Below are positions 1 to 7,705 of a stretch of DNA of 39,850 nt, piece by piece. The stretch is from contig CAZTJA010000016.1 of the NCBI GenBank assembly GCA_964613745.1, positions 1 through 39,850 on the forward strand. Direction: 5' to 3'. The stretch is from CAZTJA01 sp964613745. GTDB taxonomy: Bacteria; Desulfobacterota; Desulfomonilia; Desulfomonilales; Desulfomonilaceae. How positions within the stretch are numbered: position 1 is the first letter of the stretch; every line of letters begins with the position of its first letter. The translations under genes and the position numbers were made by a program. The notes beneath the pieces are model-generated. The model was not told where the DNA came from, made no database searches, and was given only the letters and a program-made list of their open reading frames with translations.

Positions 1-554
1 TGCTTTTTGCCTCAATATTCGGCGGCATGAGCGTACTTTGGGACAGGCAATTCGGGTTTTTGAAAGAAATCCTTGTCGCACCGGTAAGTCGGATCGGAAT
101 CATGACGGGCAAAACCGTAGGTACGGTCACAACTTCTATGCTGAAGGGACTTGTATTCTTAGCGGCCATAATTGCAACAGGTTATGTCAAAACGGATTTG
201 AACGGGATTCTCCTCGTTTTTCTAATGATGTTCCTCATATCCACTGCTTTTGTAGCGGTTGGGATTGCATTTGCAGCAAAAATGAGCGATCCGCACGGAT
301 TCCAATTGATAATGAACTTTCTCATAATGCCGGTATTCTTTCTTTCCGGTGCATTGTTTCCACTGGAAAATTTACCGCAATGGCTGACCATTTTGACCCA
401 TTTGAATCCTCTCACCTACGGAGTTGACGGAATGCGTTTCGGACTCGGTGGTCCGTATCGCTTTTCTCCTCTGCTGAACATTTCCGTTCTAACCTTTTTC
501 AGTATAGGAACAATAATCGTCGGGGCAATTCTATTCAGGAAAATGCCTGCTTAA
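1..554 (+). CDS. ABC-2 type transporter permease, C-terminal part (5' end outside window)
   Basis: The reading frame is open from base 3, so the gene starts before the window; the ATG at 27 is internal. The visible part begins LFASIFGGMSVLWDRQ and continues with FGFLKEILVAPVSR, the cytoplasmic loop typical of ABC-2 permeases of the DrrB/NodJ type. Three to four hydrophobic segments follow, with the conserved FFLSGALFPLENLP and LTHLNPLTYGVDGMR stretches near the C-terminus. Such proteins form the membrane channel of drug, lipid or polysaccharide exporters and pair with an ATPase, which would be encoded upstream and out of view. The substrate cannot be inferred. The next gene starts 20 bases downstream on the same strand, so co-transcription is possible. 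Confidence 0.85.
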   Translation, partial: LFASIFGGMSVLWDRQFGFLKEILVAPVSRIGIMTGKTVGTVTTSMLKGLVFLAAIIATGYVKTDLNGILLVFLMMFLISTAFVAVGIAFAAKMSDPHGFQLIMNFLIMPVFFLSGALFPLENLPQWLTILTHLNPLTYGVDGMRFGLGGPYRFSPLLNISVLTFFSIGTIIVGAILFRKMPA

Positions 555-574
555 CTTTTCGGAGATAGTACTTA

Positions 575-1165
575 ATGCAAATAGCTTTTGATGTAGATGG
601 TGTAGTAATAAGATCAATAGAGATTATCCTGGAACACATCAATTTTAAAACGGGCCAAAATCTCTCACCTGAAGACCTGAAGACGTGGGATCTCGACCCT
701 CTTGGGATCGAACGCAAGATTCTCGCTGAGTCCGTAGATAAAATGTTTGCCGCGGAATATGTCGAACCGTACGAGGGTGCAGTCGAAACCCTCTCGGACA
801 TATATCGAAGCACCGGTGAACCTCTCCTTTTTATCACTGGTAGATCGGATCCGAAAACTGCGTTGAGACAATTGAAAGCTTTACATTGGAAATCCGGAAC
901 GCCGGAAATGATAGTAACCGGGGGTGATAGGGACAAGAAGACATATTTGGCTGAAACTAATGCCGATTTTATAATAGAAGACGATATCCTACACTTGCAA
1001 AGCTACTTGGATATTGGTATCGGCGTGGGATTAATGGTTCAGCCATGGAATCGTCACTCCGATATTCCCGTTACGCACCGATTTGATGGTTGGCGAGACA
1101 TATGCCTTTGGTTTAACAAGAATAACAACGGCAAGGGGGAATCCAGTAATTGCCGGTTTCAATAG
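575..1165 (+). CDS. HAD-superfamily phosphatase, 5'(3')-deoxyribonucleotidase-like
   Basis: This 196-residue protein has all four HAD motifs: DVDGVV at 6-11 (nucleophile D6, acid/base D8), FITGR at 86-90 (motif II Thr88), a lysine pair near 121-122 (motif III), and IEDD at 134-137 (motif IV, metal-binding acids). The small cap and overall length resemble cytosolic 5'-nucleotidase type C (NT5C) proteins, which remove phosphate from deoxynucleotides; the true substrate is unknown. The last 15 residues are Asn/Gly-rich and probably disordered. It lies 20 bases after the permease gene and 113 bases before metX, which appears to have its own promoter. Confidence 0.75.
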   Translation: MQIAFDVDGVVIRSIEIILEHINFKTGQNLSPEDLKTWDLDPLGIERKILAESVDKMFAAEYVEPYEGAVETLSDIYRSTGEPLLFITGRSDPKTALRQLKALHWKSGTPEMIVTGGDRDKKTYLAETNADFIIEDDILHLQSYLDIGIGVGLMVQPWNRHSDIPVTHRFDGWRDICLWFNKNNNGKGESSNCRFQ

Positions 1166-1205
1166 GCTTCATGAACATTTGTGTCAAGTAAACCTATTTT
1201 GAATC

Positions 1206-1234
1206 TTGATATAACCAGTACACATTGCCATACT
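1206..1234 (+). promoter_or_regulatory. Putative sigma70-type promoter for metXW
   Basis: TTGATA (1206-1211) and CATACT (1229-1234) are separated by 17 bases, matching the -35 and -10 consensus in 5/6 and 4/6 positions. The metX start codon lies about 45 bases downstream of the -10 box. No SAM riboswitch or S-box-like structure was recognised in the leader. The prediction is from pattern only. Confidence 0.4.
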
Positions 1235-1278
1235 ACGCAGAGGTCTCAAACATACCCATTACTATAAGCGGCAGTTGA

Positions 1279-2481
1279 ATGAAGGCAGCTAAAGAAAATC
1301 AGGAACAAAGCATTAAGGAATACGCAGATTCGGATGGAGCATACGGTCTGGTATCCACACGTTTTGCTGAATTCGATTCCATAACTTTAGAGTCCGGAGT
1401 CGAACTTGGTCCGGTTCAAGTTGCATATGAGACTTACGGCCAATTATCTAGAGATAAGGACAACGCAGTTCTCATACTACATGCTTTGTCAGGAGATGCT
1501 CATGCGGCAGGGATGGACGCAAATGGTCGATTAGGTTGGTGGGACGCAATGATTGGACCCGGTAAGGGGATCGACACCAACAAGTATTTTGTAATTTCTT
1601 CCAATTGCCTAGGCGGGTGTAAAGGGACCACAGGTCCTCCGAGCATTAACCCTGCAACAGCGAAACCGTACGGACGGTCTTTTCCCCTGATCACGATAGC
1701 CGACATGGTCAACTTACAGGCTATGCTGGTGGAGCATCTCGGTATTAGACAATTGCACTCAGTCATCGGTGGTTCAATGGGAGGTATGCAAGCTCTTGAT
1801 TGGGCCGTTCGGTTATCCGACAAGATTAAGTCGGCGGTAGTAATTGCCGCCACGGCTCGATTGTCTCCTCAGGGCATTGCATTCAATTGGGTCGGGCGAA
1901 ATGCAATTTATTGTGACCCGGCATCCGAATGTCGACTGCCGGCGGAAAGCCATGTTTATCAAAAAATGGGTCGCGGGTTGGCTGTTGCCCGTATGATAGG
2001 GCATATCACTTATTTGTCCGAAGAAACTATGGAAGCGAAGTTTGGTCGTAAACTACGATTAACGGATATGAATGGATACAGGTACAGCCTGGGCGAAAAT
2101 GGTAAGGAGGGTGAATTCGAGGTTGAATCTTACCTGGAACATCAAGGTAGCAGCTTCATGAGGCGATTCGACGAAGACTCATATGTGATCATCACAAAGG
2201 CGATTGATTACTTTGATCTGGAATACAAGCACGGAAGTTTGTCTGAAGCCTTTAAAAACATCATGGGAAAAATGCTTGTGCTCTCTTTTACTTCGGATTG
2301 GTTGTATCCCACGAGCATGTCTCTGGCCATAGTAAGAGCTTTGCAAGCTGAGAAAAAGGACGTGTCCTTTGTAGAATTGGATTTACCGTACGGCCATGAT
2401 TCGTTTCTCGTGAATGCCGGAATTCCCAAGCTTACGCGCATTATGAGAGGGTTTCTTCAAGGTGTTACAGCTACAGGATAG
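1279..2481 (+). CDS. metX: Homoserine O-acyltransferase MetX
   Basis: This 400-residue alpha/beta-hydrolase transfers an acyl group from acetyl-CoA (or succinyl-CoA) to homoserine in methionine biosynthesis. The nucleophile elbow GGSMGGMQALDW gives Ser166. The other triad residues are Asp340 (SFTSDWLYP) and His373 (YGHDSFL). The family stretches HALSGDAHAAG and NCLGGCKGTTGP are present near residues 68-78 and 109-120. Acetyl versus succinyl specificity cannot be told from these motifs. The ATG at 1279 has only a weak ribosome-binding site, but no better start is seen. The gene overlaps metW by 20 bases, indicating translational coupling. Confidence 0.95.
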   Translation: MKAAKENQEQSIKEYADSDGAYGLVSTRFAEFDSITLESGVELGPVQVAYETYGQLSRDKDNAVLILHALSGDAHAAGMDANGRLGWWDAMIGPGKGIDTNKYFVISSNCLGGCKGTTGPPSINPATAKPYGRSFPLITIADMVNLQAMLVEHLGIRQLHSVIGGSMGGMQALDWAVRLSDKIKSAVVIAATARLSPQGIAFNWVGRNAIYCDPASECRLPAESHVYQKMGRGLAVARMIGHITYLSEETMEAKFGRKLRLTDMNGYRYSLGENGKEGEFEVESYLEHQGSSFMRRFDEDSYVIITKAIDYFDLEYKHGSLSEAFKNIMGKMLVLSFTSDWLYPTSMSLAIVRALQAEKKDVSFVELDLPYGHDSFLVNAGIPKLTRIMRGFLQGVTATG

Positions 2482-3091
2482 CCAAAGCCGAGCCTTTCAC
2501 CAATTTGAGGTCGGGTTTAATATAATCATCGATCTCATAACTCCGGCTACGCGAGTATTGGACCTTGGCTGCGGGTCAGGCACATTGTTGCAGCGACTGC
2601 GCGATGAGAAGGAAGTTGAAGGCTGTGGTGTCGAGCTTGATCAAGATAAGGTAATCAGGTGCATTGAAAGGGGCATCCGAGTCATGACCCTCGACTTGGA
2701 TCAGGGTCTCGAAGGTTTTCCGGATCTTAGTTATGAATATGTTGTTCTCAGCCGCACACTTCAGCAGTTAATGTATCCGGATCATGTGATCAAAGAAATG
2801 CTACGGGTGGCTTCAAAGTCAATCATTACCTTTCCCAATTTTGGTCATTGGAAGATAACTCTGCAATATTTGTTTTCAGGGCGCACACCTGTGAGTGAAA
2901 CATATCCGGAGCCTTGGTACAAAAGTCCGGATATTCATCGAATCACCATCAAAGATTTTCGAGATTGCATTCGCAGTGTTGGTGGAAAGATCGAGAAGGA
3001 AATATTTATGATCGGCAACAAGCCTTCAACGGATGCTTTTTGGGCGGACCGGCGGGCGGAGTGGGGGTGTTTTCTCGTTTCAAAGGCCTAA
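2462..3091 (+). CDS. metW: MetW, methionine biosynthesis methyltransferase-like protein
   Basis: This 209-residue class I SAM-methyltransferase-fold protein starts at a GTG inside the 3' end of metX. The nucleotide-binding motif VLDLGCGSGTLL spans residues 32-43. SRTLQQLMYPD and ITFPNFGHWKITLQYLFSGR are characteristic MetW sequences. MetW acts with MetX in the methionine pathway; in the literature it is reported to associate with and activate MetX, though details differ between species. The 20-base overlap with metX supports a functional pair. About 136 bases separate it from the next gene. Confidence 0.93.
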   Translation: MLQLQDSQSRAFHQFEVGFNIIIDLITPATRVLDLGCGSGTLLQRLRDEKEVEGCGVELDQDKVIRCIERGIRVMTLDLDQGLEGFPDLSYEYVVLSRTLQQLMYPDHVIKEMLRVASKSIITFPNFGHWKITLQYLFSGRTPVSETYPEPWYKSPDIHRITIKDFRDCIRSVGGKIEKEIFMIGNKPSTDAFWADRRAEWGCFLVSKA

Positions 3092-3227
3092 TTTTTTATC
3101 CTTCCATAGTTTTCTTGCTTTTTCTTCGACTCTGGTGCTAATCCATAATGGATCTCATCCCCTTAAGCTAGGAAAAACACTCCGTGACAATTCAGTTATA
3201 TCTTTATTCAATCCTGAGGAGGAGTTT

Positions 3228-4502
3228 ATGCATCACATAGATCGGAATTCCGGCATTCTTGAACCACAGGAATCGTTCAATTCAGAAGAAAGGAAATCAT
3301 ACCAATCAGGTTTTTTGAGGGAAGTTGTAGGGCATGCGTACGCTGCGGGAACTCCCGTTAAAAAAGCGATAGATGCGGCAGGATTACGCCCCGACGCCTT
3401 TCAGACAACTGATGATCTCGCGCGACTCCCTGTCATCAAGAAGAAAGATCTATCCGATGCACAAAAGAATGATCCTCCATTTGGCGGTTTTCTAACGGTG
3501 CCCGTTTCAGACTTACTCAGGATTCATCAATCTCCCGGACCAATTTACGATCCCGTCGGAAAAATACCTGATTATTGGCGATGGAAAAGTGCTTTATACG
3601 CAATCGGTTTCAGACCTGGAGACATTGTAATAAATACATTCGCGTACCACCTCACACCCGCCGGACATATGTTCGAAGAGGGGGTCTCCGAACTTGGAGC
3701 AACAATAATTCCAACGGGAGTGGGTAACACGGAAAATCAGATACAAGTGTTAAAAGCGTTGGGCGTGACAGGATACATCGGAACCCCCAGTTTTCTCCTT
3801 ACCATTCTCAAGAAAGCAGAAGAACTAGGTTTTTCACCCAAATCGGAGTTCAATCTTCAAATAGGTTTTTTACTTGCTGAAATGCTGCCGGAATCACTAC
3901 GCAAGAAGATCTTTGACGATTATGGGATAATAGGACGCCAGGCATACGGTACAGCCGACGTCGGTTGTGTTGCATACGAATGTCCTTCGACCAGTGGAAT
4001 GCACATTCACCATGATGTCATAGTAGAAATTTTGAATCCCGAGACGGGTGAAAGAATGCCGGATGGAGAAGCGGGTGAGGTTGTAGTCACATGCAATAAT
4101 AAAATATATCCGCTAATCAGGTTTGGAACCGGAGATTTGTCCAGCTTGATTCTCGAACCTTGTGCATGCGGACGAACCTCGCCGAGATTGTCGAGAATAT
4201 TGGGCCGCGCGGATCAGGTCACTAAAGTAAAGGGGATGTTTGTTCACCCGAGCCAAATCCAAAAGGTGCTTGATTCTTTTTCCGAGATCTCTCGCGGAAG
4301 ATTAGTTGTGGATAGACCTGGGGATCAGGACGTAATGACCCTAGAGATAGAGACGAAAACCCAGGTAGATGCAGCTTTTCTGCAAGGAGTTGAAAAGTCT
4401 CTGAAGGAAAATGCAAAAATTAAAGGATATGTGAAGACTGTCGAACCAGGATACCTGCCGGAAAACGGCAAAACAATAGAAGATATTCGTAAGTGGGATT
4501 AA
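3228..4502 (+). CDS. PaaK-like AMP-forming acyl/aryl-CoA ligase with unusual P-loop
   Basis: I take the ATG at 3228 as start because a strong AGGAGG lies 8 bases upstream, giving 424 residues, the usual PaaK size; the frame is open further upstream but overlaps metW. Adenylate-forming features are YGTADVG (240-246), RFGTGD (298-303), the hinge region GRADQVTKVKG (326-336) and a C-terminal catalytic-type lysine in ENGKT (K415). CAC plus C252 and the CACGR motif at 312-316 resemble the metal-binding cysteines of phenylacetate-CoA ligases. The ATP-binding Ser/Thr/Gly loop expected near residue 100 reads QSPGPIYDP. The product would be an acyl- or aryl-CoA; the substrate is unknown. An inverted-repeat terminator follows. 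Confidence 0.8.
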   Translation: MHHIDRNSGILEPQESFNSEERKSYQSGFLREVVGHAYAAGTPVKKAIDAAGLRPDAFQTTDDLARLPVIKKKDLSDAQKNDPPFGGFLTVPVSDLLRIHQSPGPIYDPVGKIPDYWRWKSALYAIGFRPGDIVINTFAYHLTPAGHMFEEGVSELGATIIPTGVGNTENQIQVLKALGVTGYIGTPSFLLTILKKAEELGFSPKSEFNLQIGFLLAEMLPESLRKKIFDDYGIIGRQAYGTADVGCVAYECPSTSGMHIHHDVIVEILNPETGERMPDGEAGEVVVTCNNKIYPLIRFGTGDLSSLILEPCACGRTSPRLSRILGRADQVTKVKGMFVHPSQIQKVLDSFSEISRGRLVVDRPGDQDVMTLEIETKTQVDAAFLQGVEKSLKENAKIKGYVKTVEPGYLPENGKTIEDIRKWD

Positions 4503-4510
4503 TTTGAATA

Positions 4511-4552
4511 TTGACCTAGGGGAAAACTCTTTAAGAGTTCTCCCCTTGTCAA
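4511..4552. terminator. Bidirectional terminator-like hairpin between convergent genes
   Basis: The arms ggggaaaactct (4519-4530) and agagttctcccc (4534-4545) pair with one mismatch across a 3-base loop. Outer bases ttgac and gtcaa extend the stem. It lies between the ends of the PaaK-like gene (+) and the fmdB-like gene (-), where a shared terminator is expected. The U-tract is short. Confidence 0.65.
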
Positions 4553-4582
4553 TTACCGCGAACTGCGGATTCGGTGCTATCC

Positions 4583-4777
4583 TCAGGAATGACCGGAATG
4601 CGATCCGCAAGAATGTGAGAGCTTTCTCTCTATACCTGACGAGGAAAATACGGAAAATTGCTTATCCACTTCGGAGCAATCACAAGAAGGACATTTCGGT
4701 TTTTCAGTGTCAGTTGAACCGCAAATCTTCTCAAAAACTTTACCGCAAGAATTACATTTGAACTCGTAGATGGGCAT
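4583..4777 (-). CDS. FmdB-family zinc-ribbon protein
   Basis: This 64-residue protein starts MPIYEFKCNSCGKVFE, the classic opening of FmdB/regulatory zinc-ribbon proteins, with CxxC pairs at C8/C11 and C29/C32 plus C34. The C-terminus is rich in Ser, His and Gly (HSCGSHSGHS) and could bind metal. The second of two adjacent ATGs is chosen because family members begin MPIYE and its spacing from GGGG is better. It ends the cluster formed with the dehydratase component, activase and HesB-like gene, 12 bases after the last. Function in this family is poorly known; a role in metal or cluster handling is a guess. Its TGA stop is ordinary, since TAG follows one codon later. Confidence 0.8.
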   Translation of the reverse strand: MPIYEFKCNSCGKVFEKICGSTDTEKPKCPSCDCSEVDKQFSVFSSSGIERKLSHSCGSHSGHS

Positions 4778-4789
4778 CATTTACCCCGA

Positions 4790-5086
4790 TCACGAGCAAC
4801 TGCAAGAACCGTCGCCGCAACTGCTCTCAAGTTCAGCCATTGGTCCGAAAATACTAGATCTTATTTTGATTCCACCGGACTCTTTGATCACTTTCATTGC
4901 GAAGGGATCAACAATCACGGGTAGTTGATTGACTTCGTACTTCTCATCGCCTTCTCGGGGCTCATCCAGAGCCAATCCCATGCTGGGACCGCCTCAACCA
5001 TAGCCGCCGAAGAATACTCGTAGGGCTTGAGAATCACTAATCTTCGATTTGTAGTAGCTGGTTGCTTCATCATCAATCGTGAACAT
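4790..5086 (-). CDS. HesB/IscA-like A-type Fe-S carrier, candidate selenoprotein (in-frame TGA = Sec31)
   Basis: Reading the minus strand from the ATG at 5086 gives 98 residues with one internal TGA at 4996-4994. The first part reads MFTIDDEATSYYKSKISDSQ, then ALRVFFGGYG, TGA, GGPSMGLALDEP, and the rest continues in the same frame to ESSCGDGSCSC. This is one continuous A-type carrier fold: the TGA stands exactly where IscA/HesB proteins have their first cluster-ligand Cys, and the C-terminal cysteines are C90, C95 and C97. AGAGGTGAG precedes the ATG as a good ribosome-binding site. A hairpin suited to be a SECIS lies downstream of the TGA. Standard gene callers would truncate it to 63 residues from the ATG at 4981. 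HesB-like selenoproteins are a known family. A sequencing error or nonsense mutation is the alternative, less likely given both flanks are conserved. Confidence 0.85.
4959..4996 (-). promoter_or_regulatory. Sec UGA codon and SECIS-like hairpin in the HesB-like gene
   Basis: The UGA occupies 4996-4994 on the minus strand. Twenty nucleotides later GGCUC (4973-4969), loop UGGAU (4968-4964) and GAGCC (4963-4959) form a perfect 5-bp stem. The apical loop starts 26 nt after the UGA and has G at its second position, which fits the bacterial SECIS description as I recall it (loop about 16-37 nt from UGA, G early in the loop). A second, nearer hairpin, UCCC-AGCAU-GGGA, exists but is too close to the UGA. 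SelB binding is inferred. Confidence 0.65.
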
Positions 5087-5157
5087 TTCTCACCTCTTGC
5101 ATTAAATCAAACGCCAACAGTCTTAGCTTATTCATACATTTGCATATAGTCAACCTC

Positions 5158-5946
5158 TCAGTGCTCAAGTGTCGAACGTTCAGCGGCGTAGAGCGCAGCA
5201 CCCAGAGCACCCATAAGTTGCGGTTGCGGAGGTATCTTCACAGGAATCTTTACATGTTGTCTGATGAGTTCAGAAAGAAAACGGTGATGAGCAATTACGC
5301 CACCACTCAGGACCACGGTGTCCGTAAGGGTGTCCATCTCCAGAATTCTCTTTACGACCGAGTGAAATAAACCTCGCACTATTCTGTCCAGCTTTTCACC
5401 TTTTTTAATCTTTTCCAATACTTCGGTCCCGGAAAAAACGGTACAATAGCTCCCGAGAACTACCTCTCCGTCGGCCTGTTCCGCCAGTGCGTTCATCTCC
5501 TCCAATGGAACTCTCAGCCGCAATGCCATTTCTTCTAGAAAGGCTCCCGTGCCTGCAGCACATTTCCTATTCATCTTAAAACTCACGCGAATTCCACGAG
5601 AGTCCAGTTTAATGATCTTGTTGTCTTGACCTCCGATATCAACAACCGTTATCGGTCCTGGCACATGATGTAGACAGCCTTTGCCGTGGCAAGATATCTC
5701 GGTCAAACTGTCCGAAGCAAAAGGCACACTCTTCCTGCCATATCCGCAAGAAATAACTGATGAAACCGCATCCGACGGAATACCTGCCTTTTGGAGACAA
5801 ATGGTCCAAACCTTTTCCGAAGCTGCAGTGAAATCGGTCGCGGAATAAATGACTTCTGAACCTAACAGCTTACCGGCCTGGTCTATCAGAACTCCTTTTG
5901 TGGTGCATGAGCCTACATCGATGCCGCCAAAAAACGATTGTTTCAT
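5158..5946 (-). CDS. Acyl-CoA dehydratase activase (HgdC/BadF-type ATPase)
   Basis: This 262-residue ASKHA-fold ATPase carries one [4Fe-4S] cluster per homodimer and drives a low-potential electron into a dehydratase or reductase partner with ATP hydrolysis. The phosphate loop GGIDVGSCTTKGVL (7-20) and DIGGQDNK (103-110) bind ATP. The cluster ligands are Cys129 (KCAAGTGAF) and Cys168 (GSYCTVFSGTE), at nearly the same positions as in HgdC of Acidaminococcus. LSGGV near residue 224 is the second nucleotide motif. The length is typical for the archerase family. It lies 56 bases after the dehydratase-component gene and 71 bases before the HesB-like gene, all on the minus strand. Confidence 0.93.
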   Translation of the reverse strand: MKQSFFGGIDVGSCTTKGVLIDQAGKLLGSEVIYSATDFTAASEKVWTICLQKAGIPSDAVSSVISCGYGRKSVPFASDSLTEISCHGKGCLHHVPGPITVVDIGGQDNKIIKLDSRGIRVSFKMNRKCAAGTGAFLEEMALRLRVPLEEMNALAEQADGEVVLGSYCTVFSGTEVLEKIKKGEKLDRIVRGLFHSVVKRILEMDTLTDTVVLSGGVIAHHRFLSELIRQHVKIPVKIPPQPQLMGALGAALYAAERSTLEH

Positions 5947-6002
5947 ATTTCAGCCGATCATGACTTCCAAGTATTTAGGTTTGCAACTTGTCCGTAATTG
6001 TT

Positions 6003-7247
6003 CTAGAGAACTTCATCCAATTGTTCGATGAATGCTTCAATATTTGTCTTTGTTTGCTCTTCGGAATAACATCTCAGGTCATTGAGATCTCCGTTGATTA
6101 CGAGTGAGGGGATCCCCAATCTGCCGGACATGCGTTGTGGCATGCAATACCTGCTGTTCGAGTTATTAGGGCAAGTCTTGGCATCATGGAATATGATGCC
6201 GTCAATTCCGAAATCTTTGATCCATTTGTCCATGTATACTTCTTTGTAAGACTCATCTCTCACTATGAAGAGTTCGGTATACGCACGAGCCATTGACTCG
6301 AAGGGCTCTTCCGGATCGAACGAATCGAAAATCCAGCTGTTACAGTAAGTGGATGCTACAATATTAGTTTTCAAGGATTGGAATAGTTCACTCAGATCCC
6401 TCAATTTTCCCCAAATTGGCATGCCGTCCCAATAAATTCGGTGTTTTTCACCTTCAACGGCAGCAACTCCGTTTCTAATCCGGTCTTGTAGTTCAGCCAA
6501 CAGATCATTGTAATAATCCACCGCCTGAGGCAATCCCCTAAGTACCACTGCGGGTGCCATATGTATCGTTGCATCAAAAAATGTTAGAGGGGCAGGTTTA
6601 GCGGAACCGCATTCAAGCACTTTGCGCCAAAGCCGAGTACAATCCAAAGATAGCCCGACAACTTCCCGCAACTTATCGATGTCGAATGATGTGCTCGCAA
6701 CTTGTTCGAGTGTAGGAATGATATCTCGAATTTGCGAAGCCAAATCCTGAATATGATAATCTTCGACCCCCTTGATGTTCCTGTGGGTGTGTATGCCCAG
6801 TAATGGAACATTCCACTCTCTCGCGTAAAACGCGAACCAGTCCTGAACGTCGCGACACTGGTTAGTGTTGTAGACGAGGACGTCGGCTTTTGGAATCTCT
6901 TTCAAGCCATAAGATTTGGTCAATGGAGTTGTCTTGTTGAGATACGCCCCTATATCCGCCGTCAAGTACGAGCATATGTCGGGGGAATATCCGATTGCAT
7001 TAGCTGCAGGGATCAGGTCGGAAGCCATACGCGTGGCGCCCAATAAAGCTCCATGATTCTCTGGAAAATAAACAAGAAATCCCATTGAATGGAGCAATTC
7101 TGCAGGTCCTACCGATGTGCACCATGCTACTTTCTTTGACTCTTCTCTTTGGCCGGGATCAAAAGAGCTGAAATGGTCGGCCATTAGCTTCTTCATTTTT
7201 CCAATGGCGGAAATAGATTTCCTCTGTGCTGCGGGATTGTCGCTCAT
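6003..7247 (-). CDS. 2-hydroxyacyl-CoA dehydratase / benzoyl-CoA reductase family component (HgdB-like) or double-cubane cluster protein
   Basis: This 414-residue protein belongs to the HgdB/BcrB/BcrC family. Seven cysteines are candidates for cluster ligands: C43 (VAWCTSVGPAELL), C92, C131, C302, C359 (HDAKTCPNNSN), C368 (RYCMPQ) and C393. The tail RLGIPSLVINGDLNDLR is typical of the family. Classical dehydratases and class I benzoyl-CoA reductases need two different such subunits; only one is present here, beside its activase. This single-subunit-plus-activase arrangement is also that of the double-cubane cluster proteins (DCCP) that reduce small molecules, so the substrate is open. The second of two ATGs is preferred for spacing from GGAG. 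A good promoter lies upstream. Confidence 0.85.
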   Translation of the reverse strand: MSDNPAAQRKSISAIGKMKKLMADHFSSFDPGQREESKKVAWCTSVGPAELLHSMGFLVYFPENHGALLGATRMASDLIPAANAIGYSPDICSYLTADIGAYLNKTTPLTKSYGLKEIPKADVLVYNTNQCRDVQDWFAFYAREWNVPLLGIHTHRNIKGVEDYHIQDLASQIRDIIPTLEQVASTSFDIDKLREVVGLSLDCTRLWRKVLECGSAKPAPLTFFDATIHMAPAVVLRGLPQAVDYYNDLLAELQDRIRNGVAAVEGEKHRIYWDGMPIWGKLRDLSELFQSLKTNIVASTYCNSWIFDSFDPEEPFESMARAYTELFIVRDESYKEVYMDKWIKDFGIDGIIFHDAKTCPNNSNSRYCMPQRMSGRLGIPSLVINGDLNDLRCYSEEQTKTNIEAFIEQLDEVL

Positions 7248-7285
7248 CATGACTCCAGTAGCATTGGGTTACGATTCATAGCAGT

Positions 7286-7314
7286 ATTCTATAATAATGG
7301 TTCGTTATTGTGAA
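7286..7314 (-). promoter_or_regulatory. Putative sigma70-type promoter of the dehydratase-activase-HesB-FmdB cluster
   Basis: On the minus strand TTCACA (7314-7309) and TAGAAT (7291-7286) are 17 bases apart, each matching consensus in 5 of 6 positions. Transcription would begin about 30 bases before the first gene's start codon. Confidence 0.5.
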
Positions 7315-7504
7315 ATCTTAATCAAAGCTATGTCCGAAAAATCATAATTTGACGACCTGGAAGTTTCAAAATCCGGAACAAAGGTCTTCCATACTTAAAT
7401 TGGGGAAGTGACTACCTGAAGCTCCAGTCGGACGAAGATCTCCTACGGGCTGAACGCGCCTGCTTTCAATGGAGTGACGTTGTCACAATGCCCGAATGGA
7501 AATA

Positions 7505-7705
7505 TCATCCCCGTATGGCAGCCTGTATGATTATAGATAATGAAATGAACACTGATCCAATGATGATAGCGAGAGCTGTATTCTGATCTTGTTCAATCTC
7601 TTTACGTACTGAAAACGGAACGATTTTGATCATAATCAACAGGGCGAGGGCAAAAATGGCAATTCCAATCACAGAGTAAATTAAAGCGAGTACTACTCCC
7701 ATCAT
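7505..7705 (-). CDS. Small DUF350-like membrane protein
   Basis: This 66-residue protein has two predicted membrane helices (about 4-28 and 45-64) joined by a short charged loop, PFSVRKEIEQDQNTALAI. The PFS-x-x-KEI...D-N-T-A-AI pattern fits the DUF350 repeat unit of bacterial inner-membrane proteins; most DUF350 proteins carry two units and this carries one. GGAG lies 7 bases before the ATG. No function is known. It stands alone between two gene-free stretches of about 250 bases. In the upstream one (7706-7953) nothing clear was found; the other (7248-7504) holds the cluster promoter and a short GTGAC-GTT-GTCAC inverted repeat at 7474-7486. Confidence 0.6.
   Translation of the reverse strand: MMGVVLALIYSVIGIAIFALALLIMIKIVPFSVRKEIEQDQNTALAIIIGSVFISLSIIIQAAIRG

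Noticed and set aside
3033..3227. Upstream extension of the PaaK-like protein by 65 residues
   Set aside because: It overlaps metW in another frame, while the ATG at 3228 has a strong AGGAGG and gives the usual family length.
4577..4590. TGA end of the FmdB-like gene as a second Sec codon
   Set aside because: TAG follows after a single codon, and family members end near this length, so it is an ordinary stop.
5130..5153. TTGACT with TAAGCT at 17 bases (minus strand) as an internal promoter for the HesB-like gene
   Set aside because: The -10 matches only 3 of 6 positions; not strong enough to list as a feature.
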